Assembly: GCF_900696085.1 (NCBI RefSeq)
Contig: NZ_CAADFC020000023.1
Location: forward strand, 63,884 to 127,883
Direction of reading: 5' to 3'
Length of the DNA: 64,000 nt
Source: Bradyrhizobium ivorense
GTDB taxonomy: Bacteria > Pseudomonadota > Alphaproteobacteria > Rhizobiales > Xanthobacteraceae
A program made the translations under genes and the position numbers. The notes beneath the pieces were generated by a model that saw nothing but the letters and a program-made list of their open reading frames with translations, had not been told where the DNA came from and did no database searches. Below, one piece after another: positions 9,888 to 20,242 of this stretch; position 1 is the first letter of the stretch, and the number at the start of each line of letters is the position of its first letter.

Positions 9888-9998
9888 AATGTCCAGCGCA
9901 TTCGCGCTTGGAATACCGCGCCGCGGCGACTACAAACGTGCGCGTTGACAAACTACATAGGCGTTGTTTGTCCACATGCTGAACATACGGATTGAACA

Positions 9999-10490
9999 AT
10001 GGCTGACGCGCGGCGCGCACCCCTGAAGGACCAGACCGACATCGCAGGCGCGCGCGCGCTGATCGTCGAGGCGCGGTTCTATGACGATATCCAGGATGCG
10101 CTGCTGGAAGGCGCGCTCGCCGAGCTGAAGGCGGCCGGCGTCACCCACGACATCATCACCGTGCCGGGCGCGCTGGAAATCCCGGCCGCGATCGCAATCG
10201 CGATCGATGCGGCGGCGGCGAATGGCAAGCCGTATGACGCGGCGATCGCGCTCGGCTGCGTGGTGCGCGGCGACACCATTCATTTCGAGATCGTGTCGCA
10301 GGAATCCTCGCGCGGCCTGATGGACCTCGCGGTGAGCCGCAAGTTCCCGCTCGGCAACGGCATCCTCACGGTCAACACCGAGGCGCAGGCATGGGCGCGG
10401 GCGCGCGCCAGTGAACTCAACAAGGGCGGCGACGCCGCGCGCGCGGCGCTCGCGATGCTGCGCATCAAGCGCCGCCTAGCGAAGGCCTGA
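9999..10490 (+). CDS. ribH: 6,7-dimethyl-8-ribityllumazine synthase
   Basis: Condenses the pyrimidine product of RibD with 3,4-dihydroxy-2-butanone 4-phosphate to give lumazine, the substrate of RibE. The 163 residues contain ARALIVEARFYDDIQDALLE, VPGALEIPAAI and ALGCVVRGDTIHFEIVSQES, the last holding the catalytic His region (GDTIHFE). A 244-base gap filled by a repeat separates it from ribE, so it may have its own promoter; TTGACA at 9945-9950 is a possible -35 element without a convincing -10. nusB follows after two bases. Confidence 0.96.
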   Translation: MADARRAPLKDQTDIAGARALIVEARFYDDIQDALLEGALAELKAAGVTHDIITVPGALEIPAAIAIAIDAAAANGKPYDAAIALGCVVRGDTIHFEIVSQESSRGLMDLAVSRKFPLGNGILTVNTEAQAWARARASELNKGGDAARAALAMLRIKRRLAKA

Positions 10491-10492
10491 TC

Positions 10493-10987
10493 ATGGCAGA
10501 CAGCAACAAGCCCGGCAAACCTTTAGAGCGCAAAGCCAACCGGCGCGGCGCCGCGCGGCTCGCCGCCGTGCAGGCGCTGTACCAGATGGACATCGGCGGC
10601 GCCGGCATCAACGACATTTTTGCCGAGTTCGAGAGCCACTGGCTCGGCAACGAGGTCGAGGGCGACAAGTATCTGCCGGCGGAAGCCGCGTTCTTCCGCG
10701 ACGTCGTCTCCGGCGTGGTGCGCGACCAGGCGCGGCTCGATCCGCTGATCGACGACGCGCTGTCGAAAGGCTGGCCGCTGAAGCGGATCGACGCCATCTT
10801 GCGCGCCGTGCTGCGCGCCGGCTCCTACGAGCTCGAGCACCGCAAGGACGTGCCCGGCCGCGTCGTGGTGTCGGAATATGTCGACGTCGCCCATGCCTTT
10901 GTCGAGAAGGACGAGACCGGCATGGTCAACGCCGTACTCGACCAGATCGCGCGCCAGTTCCGCAGCGACGAGTTCGTGCGGGGATAG
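10493..10987 (+). CDS. nusB: Transcription antitermination factor NusB
   Basis: An RNA-binding protein that acts with NusE (S10) at boxA sites in rRNA operon antitermination. The 164-residue protein has RRGAARLAAVQALYQMDIGG, DALSKGWPLKRIDAILRAVLR, the AGSYELEHRKDVPGRVVVSE block and a C-terminal VNAVLDQIARQFR, all NusB signatures. It follows ribH with a two-base gap and is almost certainly co-transcribed with it. Confidence 0.97.
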   Translation: MADSNKPGKPLERKANRRGAARLAAVQALYQMDIGGAGINDIFAEFESHWLGNEVEGDKYLPAEAAFFRDVVSGVVRDQARLDPLIDDALSKGWPLKRIDAILRAVLRAGSYELEHRKDVPGRVVVSEYVDVAHAFVEKDETGMVNAVLDQIARQFRSDEFVRG

Positions 10988-11012
10988 GTAAGCGTTGCCT
11001 CTCTCCGTAGCC

Positions 11013-11125
11013 GTCACCCTGAGGTGCGAGCTCTTGCGAGCCTCGAAGGGCGGCGGCGTGGCGTGGAGGCTGCATCCGGGCCGTGCATCCTTCGAGGCTC
11101 GCAAGGGCTCGCACCTCAGGATGAC
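11013..11125. repeat. Long inverted repeat upstream of thiL (GTCACCCTGAGGTGCGAGC type)
   Basis: The left arm starts GTCACCCTGAGGTGCGAGC and the right arm ends GCTCGCACCTCAGGATGAC, with secondary arms GCGAGCCTCGAAGG/CCTTCGAGGCTCGC inside. It reaches to six bases before the thiL ATG. It is a dispersed REP-like element, also seen in other Bradyrhizobiaceae (recalled, not searched). Confidence 0.8.
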
Positions 11126-11131
11126 GGGACC

Positions 11132-12133
11132 ATGAGTACGGCGAGCAATCCTCCCTCCGGCGAAGACTCCCTCATCGCGCGCTATTTCAGGCCGCTGGCG
11201 ACCGCTCCGGGTGCGTTCAATCTCGATGACGATGCCGCGGCGCTCAAGGCGGATGGCGAGGATGTCGTGGTCACGACGGATGCGATCGTCGAGGGCGTGC
11301 ATTTCCTCGCCGGTGATCCGCCCGACACGCTGGCGCGCAAGGCGTTGCGGGTGAACCTTTCCGACCTTGCGGCCAAGGGCGCCACGCCTGCCGGCTTCGT
11401 GCTGACGCTGGCGCTGCGCGCCGTGGAGGAGGACTGGCTAAAACCCTTCGCCGCAGGCCTTGGCGAGGATGCCGCCTACTACGGCTGCCCGCTGCTGGGC
11501 GGCGATACGGTCTCGACGCCGGGGCCATTGATGATCTCGATCACCGCGTTCGGGCGGGTGCCGCCGGGCAAGATGGTGCACCGCGCCGGGGGCCAGGCCG
11601 GCGACCGGATCTTTGTCACCGGGACGATCGGCGATGCCGCGCTCGGCCTCGACGTGCTGCGCGGCGGTCCGGCCGCGGCGGCGCTCGGCAATGACGAGGC
11701 AGCCCGGGCCGCGCTGGCCTCCCGCTACCGGGTGCCGACGCCGCGCAATGCGCTGGCGCGTGCGGTGCGCAGCCATGCCAGCGCGGCGATGGATGTCTCC
11801 GACGGTCTCGCCGGGGATCTGACCAAGCTCTGCGCGGCATCCGGCGTGGCGGCCGTGATCGACGTGCCGAGCATTCCGCTGTCGCCGGCGGCAGCCTCGC
11901 TGGTGTCGCGCAAGGCGGTCGGCATCGAGACCCTGATTGCCGGCGGCGACGACTATGAAATCCTCTGCGCGGTCCCGGGCGACCGCGTGGACGGCTTCCT
12001 GCGGGAGGCGAAGCAGGCCGGGGTCGTGGTGACCGCGATCGGCGGGCTGATCGCCGGAACGTCGCCGCCGAGCTTCCTCGACGCCCACGGCCGGGAACTG
12101 GCGCTGAAGCGGCTGTCCTACAGCCATTTCTAG
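11132..12133 (+). CDS. thiL: Thiamine-monophosphate kinase
   Basis: Phosphorylates thiamine monophosphate to the active cofactor thiamine pyrophosphate. The 333 residues belong to the PurM/ThiL ATP-binding superfamily: GEDSLIARYFRPLA, a Mg-binding DDDAAAL region, VTTDAIVEGVHFL, the RVNLSDLAAKGATPAGFVLT signature, LLGGDTVSTPGP, AAMDVSDGLAGDL and IAGGDDYEILCAVP. The ATG at 11132 is chosen because the longer frame upstream is a translated repeat. The repeat leaves little room for a ribosome site (ACGGGAC at 11124-11130), which is unusual. Confidence 0.96.
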   Translation: MSTASNPPSGEDSLIARYFRPLATAPGAFNLDDDAAALKADGEDVVVTTDAIVEGVHFLAGDPPDTLARKALRVNLSDLAAKGATPAGFVLTLALRAVEEDWLKPFAAGLGEDAAYYGCPLLGGDTVSTPGPLMISITAFGRVPPGKMVHRAGGQAGDRIFVTGTIGDAALGLDVLRGGPAAAALGNDEAARAALASRYRVPTPRNALARAVRSHASAAMDVSDGLAGDLTKLCAASGVAAVIDVPSIPLSPAAASLVSRKAVGIETLIAGGDDYEILCAVPGDRVDGFLREAKQAGVVVTAIGGLIAGTSPPSFLDAHGRELALKRLSYSHF

Positions 12134-12350
12134 AATTCCGCCCGAAGGCCCCGATTTTCCCTCTAAATAGCTGCCGATATCGGCGGTTTCGGCCTCGTGC
12201 GGCGTTGCACAGGGGGGACGATTTTGGCAAGGTCGCGCCCGATTTGAGGCGATCCCTTGTGGGCAGGGATGGTCCTCGCAAATAAGCGCCCGCCGCCTCG
12301 AGCGGCAAAAAAGGCGCGGGGGTTACATCAAGGATCTGAGGCAACAATCA

Positions 12351-14471
<2,121 letters not shown>

Positions 14472-14498
14472 TCCTGTCTTAAAGCGAGACAGAAGAAG

Positions 14499-14529
14499 GC
14501 CCCGCGGCGTGGCCGCGGGGCTTTTTCTT
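14499..14529 (+). terminator. Rho-independent terminator after hppA
   Basis: A 10-bp perfect GC stem (GCCCCGCGGC / GCCGCGGGGC) with a GTG loop is followed by TTTTTCTTT. It lies 27 bases after the hppA stop. Confidence 0.92.
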
Positions 14530-14665
14530 TGGGCCGCGATTTGTCGTGGCCTGTCGCGTTATGTCGCAGCCGAATGTGGGGTCAATTACAGATTGTGGGA
14601 TAAATAGAACGTAACTCCGCGGGTGATCAGCGCGATCATTATTTTTTGCCCCCACGGAGGTGTGC

Positions 14666-16213
14666 ATGACACAGATTGCGAATATCAACCCAAAGCATGG
14701 CAGAGCAGGGCGTCAACCGACCAAGGCCGCACTGAAGCCGTTCAAGGACAACGCCGATCCGGGCCTGTTCGGCCGGATGTTCGATCTTCCGGCGTTTGCG
14801 CCGTCGGAAGCATCGTTGCACGCGCTGGCCGACGCGATGCGCGACGCCCAGCCCAACAACCCGGCCGACGACAATCCCAACGTCCCGTCCGGCTTCACCT
14901 ATCTCGGCCAGTTCGTCGATCACGACATCACGCTCGACCTGACCTCGCTGGCCGAGAAGCAGGAAGATCCGCATGCGACGACGAATTTCCGCACGCCGCG
15001 GCTCGATCTCGACAGCGTCTACGGCCTCGGACCAGACGGCAGTCCGCAGCTCTACGCGCGCAATCCCAACAACGTCTCGCAGCCGAGTCCGAAGCTGTTG
15101 CTCGGCAAGACCGCGGCGACGCCGCGCGCCGCGGGCGATCTTCCCAACGACCTGACGCGCAACTCGCAGGGCCGCGCGCTGATCGGCGATCATCGCAACG
15201 ACGAAAACCTGCTGGTGGCGCAGACCCACCTCGCATTCCTCAAATTCCACAACAAGGTGGTCGACCGGCTGGCCGGCGGCGCCAATCCGCCGGCGCCGGA
15301 CAAGCTGTTCAGCGAGGCGCGCAAGCAGGTCACCTGGCACTATCAGTGGATGGTGCTGCACGACTTCGTCGAGCGCATCACCGAGCAAGGGATCGTGGCG
15401 AAGATCCTGCACGAGGGGCGCAAGTTCTACCGCTTCCAGAAAGTGCCCTACATGCCGGTCGAGTTCTCGGCGGCGGCCTACCGGCTCGGCCACAGCATGG
15501 TGCGCGAAGCCTACAGCCACAACCGCGTGTTCACGCCCGGCGGCCTGACGCCCGCAACATTGAAGCTGGAGTTCGCTTTCTCAGGCCTCTCCGGAATCAT
15601 TCTCGGCCAGGATGCCGCGACGCTGCCGGCTTCGCCCGGCGTCCCGCCCAACGTCGCCACGCTGCCGACCGACTGGATCATCGACTGGAGCCGGTTCTAC
15701 GAATTCGATCCGCCGATCGCGCCGACGCCGAACTTCCTGTTCAACCATTCGCGCAAGATCGATCCGTTCCTGATCCCGCAACTGCACGATCTGCCGGGCG
15801 GCGGCGGCAGCCTGCCGTTCCGCAATCTGCAGCGCGGCGTCAATCTCGGTCTGCCGTCGGGTCAGGATGTCGCGCAGGCGATGGGAATTGCGGCGCTGAC
15901 GCCGGCCGAGATCGCGACGGGGAGCGATGGCGTGGTGGCTGCGGCGCACGGCTTCGACAAGAAGACACCGCTTTGGTATTACATCCTGAAGGAAGCGGCG
16001 GTGAAGAAGGGCGGCCAACGGCTTGGCCCGCTCGGCGCGCGGATCGTGGCCGAGGTCTTCGTCGGCCTGGTTGCCGGCGACAGCCAGTCCTATCTCAGCG
16101 ATCCCAACTGGAAGCCGACCTTGCCGGCGAAGACGCCGGGCACCTTCCTGATGAGCGATCTGTTGCGCTTCGTCGGCGATATAAGCCCGATCGACAACGT
16201 CACGACGGGTTAG
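14666..16213 (+). CDS. Animal-type haem peroxidase family protein
   Basis: A 515-residue member of the peroxidase-cyclooxygenase superfamily (An_peroxidase). YLGQFVDHDITLDLTSLAE carries the distal-His/Ca motif (GQFxDHD); FRTPRLDLDSVYG and RNSQGRALIGDHRNDENLL are typical; AAAYRLGHSMVREAYSHN holds the proximal His. There is no signal peptide, so it may be cytosolic or exported by a leaderless route. Substrate and role are unknown; bacterial members are linked to halide oxidation or defence. ATG 14666 is preferred because GGAGG ends five bases before it; GTG 14660 is an alternative. It stands alone between two terminators. Confidence 0.92.
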   Translation: MTQIANINPKHGRAGRQPTKAALKPFKDNADPGLFGRMFDLPAFAPSEASLHALADAMRDAQPNNPADDNPNVPSGFTYLGQFVDHDITLDLTSLAEKQEDPHATTNFRTPRLDLDSVYGLGPDGSPQLYARNPNNVSQPSPKLLLGKTAATPRAAGDLPNDLTRNSQGRALIGDHRNDENLLVAQTHLAFLKFHNKVVDRLAGGANPPAPDKLFSEARKQVTWHYQWMVLHDFVERITEQGIVAKILHEGRKFYRFQKVPYMPVEFSAAAYRLGHSMVREAYSHNRVFTPGGLTPATLKLEFAFSGLSGIILGQDAATLPASPGVPPNVATLPTDWIIDWSRFYEFDPPIAPTPNFLFNHSRKIDPFLIPQLHDLPGGGGSLPFRNLQRGVNLGLPSGQDVAQAMGIAALTPAEIATGSDGVVAAAHGFDKKTPLWYYILKEAAVKKGGQRLGPLGARIVAEVFVGLVAGDSQSYLSDPNWKPTLPAKTPGTFLMSDLLRFVGDISPIDNVTTG

Positions 16214-16240
16214 CAGCCTTGATGGCTTGCAATCTCTGAC

Positions 16241-16268
16241 AAACCCGCGGCGCGAGCCGCGGGTTTTT
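16241..16268. terminator. Bidirectional terminator between convergent genes
   Basis: An 11-bp stem (AAACCCGCGGC / GCCGCGGGTTT) with GCGA loop has T residues on the right and A residues on the left, so it can serve both the peroxidase gene and the convergent binding-protein gene at 16324. Confidence 0.9.
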
Positions 16269-16323
16269 GCTCTTCATTGGATCGTCTCCTGCCGATCGAC
16301 GGCGCCGCAAACGACGCTGCGCG

Positions 16324-17331
16324 TCACTTCACCTCCATCTGCAGGCCTTCCTTCTCGATGATGGCGGCGAACTTCTTGGTCTCGGCGTCGACGAAATCGG
16401 CGAACTGCTGCGGCGAGCCGTAGTCGGCGCGCGCGCCCATGCTGGCGATGTTCTTCTTGACGTCGTCGCGGTCCAGCATCGCCTTGACCTGGCGGTTCAA
16501 CTCGTCGAGCACCGCCGCCGGCGCGGTCTTCGGCAAAAACACGCCGAACCAGCTCGATACGTCGAACTTGGCAAGCTCGGGCGCGCCCTCGCGCATGGTC
16601 GGCAGATTGGGCGCGGAGTCGCTGCGTTCGGGTGTGGTGACGCAGAGGCCGTTGAGCTTGCCGTCCTGTACCTGTGGCAGCGACGGGTAGAGATTGTCGA
16701 ACAGGATCTGGATGTCGCCCGCGAGCCCGGCCTGCAGCGCGGGACCGGCGCCGCGGAACGGCACATGCGTCATCTTCAGCCCGGTGAGCTGCAAGAACCA
16801 GGCGCCGGTGAGGTGAGGGCTCTGCCCGGTGCCGGACGAGCCGTAAGTTAGCTTGTCGGGATTCTTCTTCAGATAGGCGATCAGTTCGGGGATCGACTTG
16901 ATGCCGGTCGACGGATGCGCCGAGACGATGTTCGGGATCCGGATCATGTTGGTGACCGGCTGCAGCTGGTCGGCCTTGTAGGTCAGGTTCTTGAAGATGC
17001 TGAAGGCGATCGCGTTCGGCCCGGGATTGCCGATCAGGATGGTGTGGCCGTCGCCCTTGGCGCGCGCGACCTCCGAGGTGCCGATGGTGCCGCCGGCACC
17101 GGAGCGGTTCTCGACGATGACAGACTGGCCCCAAATCGGTTGCAGATGCGCCGCAAGCAGCCGCCCCATCACGTCGGTCGAGCCGCCGGCGGCGGCCGGC
17201 ACGATGATCCGCACCGTCTCGGCCGGCCGCCAATCGCCGGCTCCAAGGCTCGCGCGCGGGACGATCGCTGCCGCCGACAATGCGGCTGCGCCTGACAATA
17301 CCGTACGGCGGGAAAATCTCTTGCTGGTCAC
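16324..17331 (-). CDS. Tripartite tricarboxylate transporter substrate-binding protein (Bug family)
   Basis: A 335-residue periplasmic solute receptor. The N-terminus SKRFSRRTVLSGAAALSAAA is a twin-arginine-like signal. The mature part has the Bug hallmarks VRIIVPAAAGGSTDVMGRLL, VENRSGAGGTIGTSEVA, LTYGSSGTGQSPHLTG and THVPFRGAGPALQAGLAGDI. Bug proteins bind carboxylates or aromatic acids and usually pair with TctA/TctB membrane subunits; none are adjacent, as is common for the orphan members of this large family. The ligand is unknown. Confidence 0.93.
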   Translation of the reverse strand: MTSKRFSRRTVLSGAAALSAAAIVPRASLGAGDWRPAETVRIIVPAAAGGSTDVMGRLLAAHLQPIWGQSVIVENRSGAGGTIGTSEVARAKGDGHTILIGNPGPNAIAFSIFKNLTYKADQLQPVTNMIRIPNIVSAHPSTGIKSIPELIAYLKKNPDKLTYGSSGTGQSPHLTGAWFLQLTGLKMTHVPFRGAGPALQAGLAGDIQILFDNLYPSLPQVQDGKLNGLCVTTPERSDSAPNLPTMREGAPELAKFDVSSWFGVFLPKTAPAAVLDELNRQVKAMLDRDDVKKNIASMGARADYGSPQQFADFVDAETKKFAAIIEKEGLQMEVK

Positions 17332-17549
17332 GTGTTTACCCCCTTCTCAGGTCTTGGTTTTGGGGGCGACCGTAGGGGACCGCCTGCGGTCAGGGCAAGC
17401 GACAACTTGGCGCATCATCGAGCCAGGTTCCGGCCCAATGCAGTGCTCGGCCCGGATGCGATGCGCGTCAGGCTGCGGGCGCCCCACGACAACGTCGCGG
17501 GTCGCCGGCAGTCTCGGTCATTTCAGGCCGCGACGTCGCGCGGCGCCGC

Positions 17550-17906
17550 TCACACCAGCGCGTCCGCGTTCTTGGCAAATTCCTCGTCAGTGGTGAACGG
17601 AATCTCCGTGACCTTGACGACCGCGTTCTTGTTGCTGCCGATGATCACGATCTCCTTGAGGAAGGAGCCCGGGAATGAGCCCGAGACCTTGTACGGCTTG
17701 GTGCCCTGGCCGAGCGGGCCGGTCCATCCCATCACCTTGATGGCCAGACCGCCGACCCACTGCTCGTCGCGAACGAGCTGGATGCCGGAGGTGTAGTTCG
17801 GGGCCTGTCCTTCGACGGTGACGGAGAAGAAGCCCGGCGCGCCGAGGCCGGTCCAGACGTAAACGGCTTTTGCGGTGTCGAAAGGTTCCGGTCCATAGAA
17901 TCCCAT
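17550..17906 (-). CDS. Small protein of unknown function, divergent from the toxin-like operon
   Basis: A 118-residue protein starting MGFYGPEPFDTAKAVYVWTG. Start ATG 17906 is preceded by AGGAG at seven bases. It has no signal peptide or transmembrane segment and is predicted by eye to be mostly beta: alternating hydrophobic strands such as FFSVTVEGQAP, SGIQLVRDEQWVGGLAIKVM and KEIVIIGSNKNAVVKVTEI. I do not recognise the family. It is transcribed away from the AidA/pore-forming-toxin-like operon across a 423-base region that may hold both promoters, which suggests a shared role (inference). Confidence 0.75.
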   Translation of the reverse strand: MGFYGPEPFDTAKAVYVWTGLGAPGFFSVTVEGQAPNYTSGIQLVRDEQWVGGLAIKVMGWTGPLGQGTKPYKVSGSFPGSFLKEIVIIGSNKNAVVKVTEIPFTTDEEFAKNADALV

Positions 17907-18329
17907 GACGTAACTCCTGCTGAATGAAGGCTGACGAGAGCCGTTGAAGAGCCGATTGGCATGATCGGGCTCATGGCGAGCGTAGCACGTGCATCGCAAT
18001 CAGCGTGTGAAGATATTGCAAGCAACTATAAATTGATTAGAGCGATCGCTCGGTCGACGCATGACAATCGTGCGAAGGAGCTGCGCGACTCTTGTTTTTG
18101 CTATCGCCGTGTTTCTTTTCGTTTCCAGGTCGAGTGTGCATGCGAAGCCGATGACCAACTTTTCGTGTTGAACAAGAATCGTTCTTGCGTTCCGCGTCCG
18201 TGCGTGCATACTACCTCAGGCTGTAACAACCTACAGAAGCATTTTATCAAAATAAAGCCTTTAAGTGCTGCCGCGCCGCGCGATCGGCGCAGCCGCTTGC
18301 GACACCTTGCATTTTTGGATCGGACAGCG
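17907..18329. promoter_or_regulatory. Divergent control region of the toxin-like locus
   Basis: A 423-base AT-richer stretch without a credible gene separates the divergent small protein from the AidA-like gene. It contains a perfect 12-base palindrome GAGCGATCGCTC (18040-18051) and an inverted repeat CAAGAA-tcg-TTCTTG (18173-18187), both candidate operator sites. An open frame through it toward 18330 has no homology-like features and is Cys/Arg-rich, so it was not taken as coding. Confidence 0.45.
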
Positions 18330-18719
18330 ATGGGAACAGTCGACGCACTGATCGTTGTTGATACCGAGGGCGCGCTCTCCAGCGGATCGGCCGTCGATAA
18401 TTCCTTTCTGGTCGACAACAACGGCTATCTCGGCTCGTGGAACGAGGGAACGCCGACGCTCAACACGGTGGTGCAGGACGGCCAGGTCGCGAACTGGAGC
18501 GTCACTCCCGTCAGCGCCACGGGCCAGGTGTCGATCACCGGCTTCTCCGGTCAAATGATCTCCACATCGGTCTGCAAGCCGGCTCCGCAAGTGGGCAACC
18601 CGGATGTGTGGTCCGGCCGGATCGAATCCCACGGTCAATTCGCGTCCTTCTCCTACACGATCGCCCTGTCGATCGGTGGAAGGCCAATGACACTCAACTC
18701 ATTCATCAAGGTCGTCTAA
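18330..18719 (+). CDS. AidA/PixA-like (inclusion body protein family) small protein 1
   Basis: A 129-residue protein, paralogous to the next gene. It starts MGTVDALIVVDTEGALSSGS, then NSFLVDNNGYLGSWNEG, VVQDGQVANWSVTPVSATG, then ITGFSGQMISTSVC, a WSGRIESHG strand and a closing SIGGRPMTLNSFIKVV. The order D-x-L-I-x-x-D near the start, N-x-x-[LM]-x-D/N, a G-x-x-x-x-W turn and a closing ...SFIKV resembles the AidA/PixA family, whose members form crystalline inclusions in Xenorhabdus or are quorum-regulated in Ralstonia and Burkholderia. It opens a run of six genes on this strand. Family assignment is from pattern memory. Confidence 0.75.
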   Translation: MGTVDALIVVDTEGALSSGSAVDNSFLVDNNGYLGSWNEGTPTLNTVVQDGQVANWSVTPVSATGQVSITGFSGQMISTSVCKPAPQVGNPDVWSGRIESHGQFASFSYTIALSIGGRPMTLNSFIKVV

Positions 18720-18735
18720 CGCAGGGAGCAGCAGC

Positions 18736-19161
18736 GTGAGTGCAGATAAAAGAGATGCAGCAGCCGCATTGAGTCAAGTCGATGTGTTGATCGTGGCGGA
18801 TGTCGAAGGCGCGCTCGCCTCCGGCAACCTTCAGGACAACGTCTATATGATCGACACCAACAAACATGCGGGTTCGGGCAGCGAAGGGCAGGCGGAGCTC
18901 TACACCGCGGTCAAGGACGGTCAGGTCCTCAACTGGAGCGTGGTCGGGGTGTCGCCATCCAGCGACGTGAACATCACCCAGTTCACCGGCCAGATGATCA
19001 ACGACAAGATTTGCGTTCCGCAGGCGGTATCCACGCCCGACGGCACCTATTGGTCCGGTCGGGTCGAAGCCCAGGGCTTCAAGGGCAACCAGCAATATTC
19101 CTGCGTGCTGACCATGGACGGCAAACCCATGACCTTCGATCCATTCCTGAAGATATCCTGA
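18736..19161 (+). CDS. AidA/PixA-like (inclusion body protein family) small protein 2
   Basis: A 141-residue protein starting at GTG 18736, with GGGAG seven bases upstream. It aligns by eye over its whole length with the 129-residue neighbour: VDVLIVADVEGALASGN matches VDALIVVDTEGALSSGS, TAVKDGQVLNWSVVGVS matches TVVQDGQVANWSVTPVS, YWSGRVEAQG matches VWSGRIESHG, and MTFDPFLKIS matches MTLNSFIKVV. NVYMIDTN...GQAELYTAVKDGQVLNW is close to the AidA/PixA consensus. The pair is a tandem duplication. The next gene starts three bases after its stop. Confidence 0.78.
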   Translation: MSADKRDAAAALSQVDVLIVADVEGALASGNLQDNVYMIDTNKHAGSGSEGQAELYTAVKDGQVLNWSVVGVSPSSDVNITQFTGQMINDKICVPQAVSTPDGTYWSGRVEAQGFKGNQQYSCVLTMDGKPMTFDPFLKIS

Positions 19162-19163
19162 CC

Positions 19164-20222
19164 ATGCTGAGCCCATCGATCAACGTCGCCAACAGCCTGC
19201 TGGCCCAGGCGTTCAACGAAGTACTGCGGCTCGACAGCTATTCGATCAGCGCGGGCGGCACGACCATCGGCGTGCTGGCAAAGGACCCCGAATGGCTGGC
19301 GCCGGTGCGCAATCAGGTCGGCATGCTGGGGCAGGCCGGTGCGCAATGGATCGAGGACAAGCCCTCGATCTGGGGATCGGTCCTGACGCAGTTCTCCGAC
19401 TATGGCAGCGCCTTCGCCGGCGTGGCCGATGCCAAGGCCACCACGAGCGAGCAGTGGATCAAGTTGCTGAAGGAGGTTCTGCTCAGCCAGCTCAACAAGT
19501 CGATCGACGCCACGAACGTCGCGGCGACTGGGCTGCAAAGCCACTATCAGGCCTTCAAGAACATCCAGCCGTTGCTGGAGGGCAGCATCAATGCGGGATG
19601 GGCCGAGCTGCACAACGAAGAGCAGCAGATGGTCAAGATCGCCACGCAGCTCACGCGGCTGGAGGATCTGGTCGGCTCGCTGCAGGATTCCATCACCGCG
19701 GGCGACCTCAGCACCGGCCAGAGCGTGGTCACGACCACGGTGAAGACGCTCTACAACGTCGCCACCGGGGTCGGCGAATCTTTCTCGTTCCTCGGCATGG
19801 CCGCCGCCGCCTTCACCGTCGGCAAGTTCTATTACGACATCATCACCAAGACCGCCGCGGTCGGCGAAACCTTGCAGCAGATCGCCAAGCTCCAGATCGA
19901 CGCGAGCCAGGAGGCGCAGGCAGCCGCCGGCACCAAGCTCGTGCTGCGGCTGCTCTACAATCTCGAATTGTCGTTCGGACGCATCGTCGACGTGATGCCG
20001 CAGATCGCAACGATGTGGAGCACCGAGCGCGACAAGGTGCAGCAGGCGATCCAGGCGCTGCAGGCCGGCGCCGATCCGGCGACCTATTTCGACATCTTCA
20101 CCATCCCGATCGCGAACGCGAACTGGCAGGCGATCAGAAAGTTCGCAATCGCAATACCGGCGACCAAGACCACCGTCGGGCCGCCGGTGACGCTGGACCC
20201 ACAGAACCCGATCGCAACCTAG
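19164..20222 (+). CDS. Long helical protein, putative pore-forming toxin component A
   Basis: A 352-residue, nearly all-helical protein without a signal peptide. Heptad-like stretches (QLTRLEDLVGSLQDSI and TLQQIAKLQIDASQEAQ) flank a central apolar stretch at about residues 199-228 (SFLGMAAAAFTVGKFYYDII). The layout, a helical bundle interrupted by one hydrophobic head segment, is that of alpha-pore-forming toxins such as HBL, NHE, MakA/B/E and AhlB. Function is inferred from architecture and neighbours; sequence identity to named toxins was not tested. ATG 19164 is three bases after the preceding stop and lacks a clear ribosome site, so translational coupling is likely. Confidence 0.7.
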   Translation: MLSPSINVANSLLAQAFNEVLRLDSYSISAGGTTIGVLAKDPEWLAPVRNQVGMLGQAGAQWIEDKPSIWGSVLTQFSDYGSAFAGVADAKATTSEQWIKLLKEVLLSQLNKSIDATNVAATGLQSHYQAFKNIQPLLEGSINAGWAELHNEEQQMVKIATQLTRLEDLVGSLQDSITAGDLSTGQSVVTTTVKTLYNVATGVGESFSFLGMAAAAFTVGKFYYDIITKTAAVGETLQQIAKLQIDASQEAQAAAGTKLVLRLLYNLELSFGRIVDVMPQIATMWSTERDKVQQAIQALQAGADPATYFDIFTIPIANANWQAIRKFAIAIPATKTTVGPPVTLDPQNPIAT

Positions 20223-20242
20223 CACCGCGCAGGAGAGAGATC

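Noticed and set aside
17961..18329. N-terminal extension of the first AidA-like gene
   Set aside because: The extra 123 residues are Cys/Arg-rich without similarity to the paralogue, whose start aligns with 18330.
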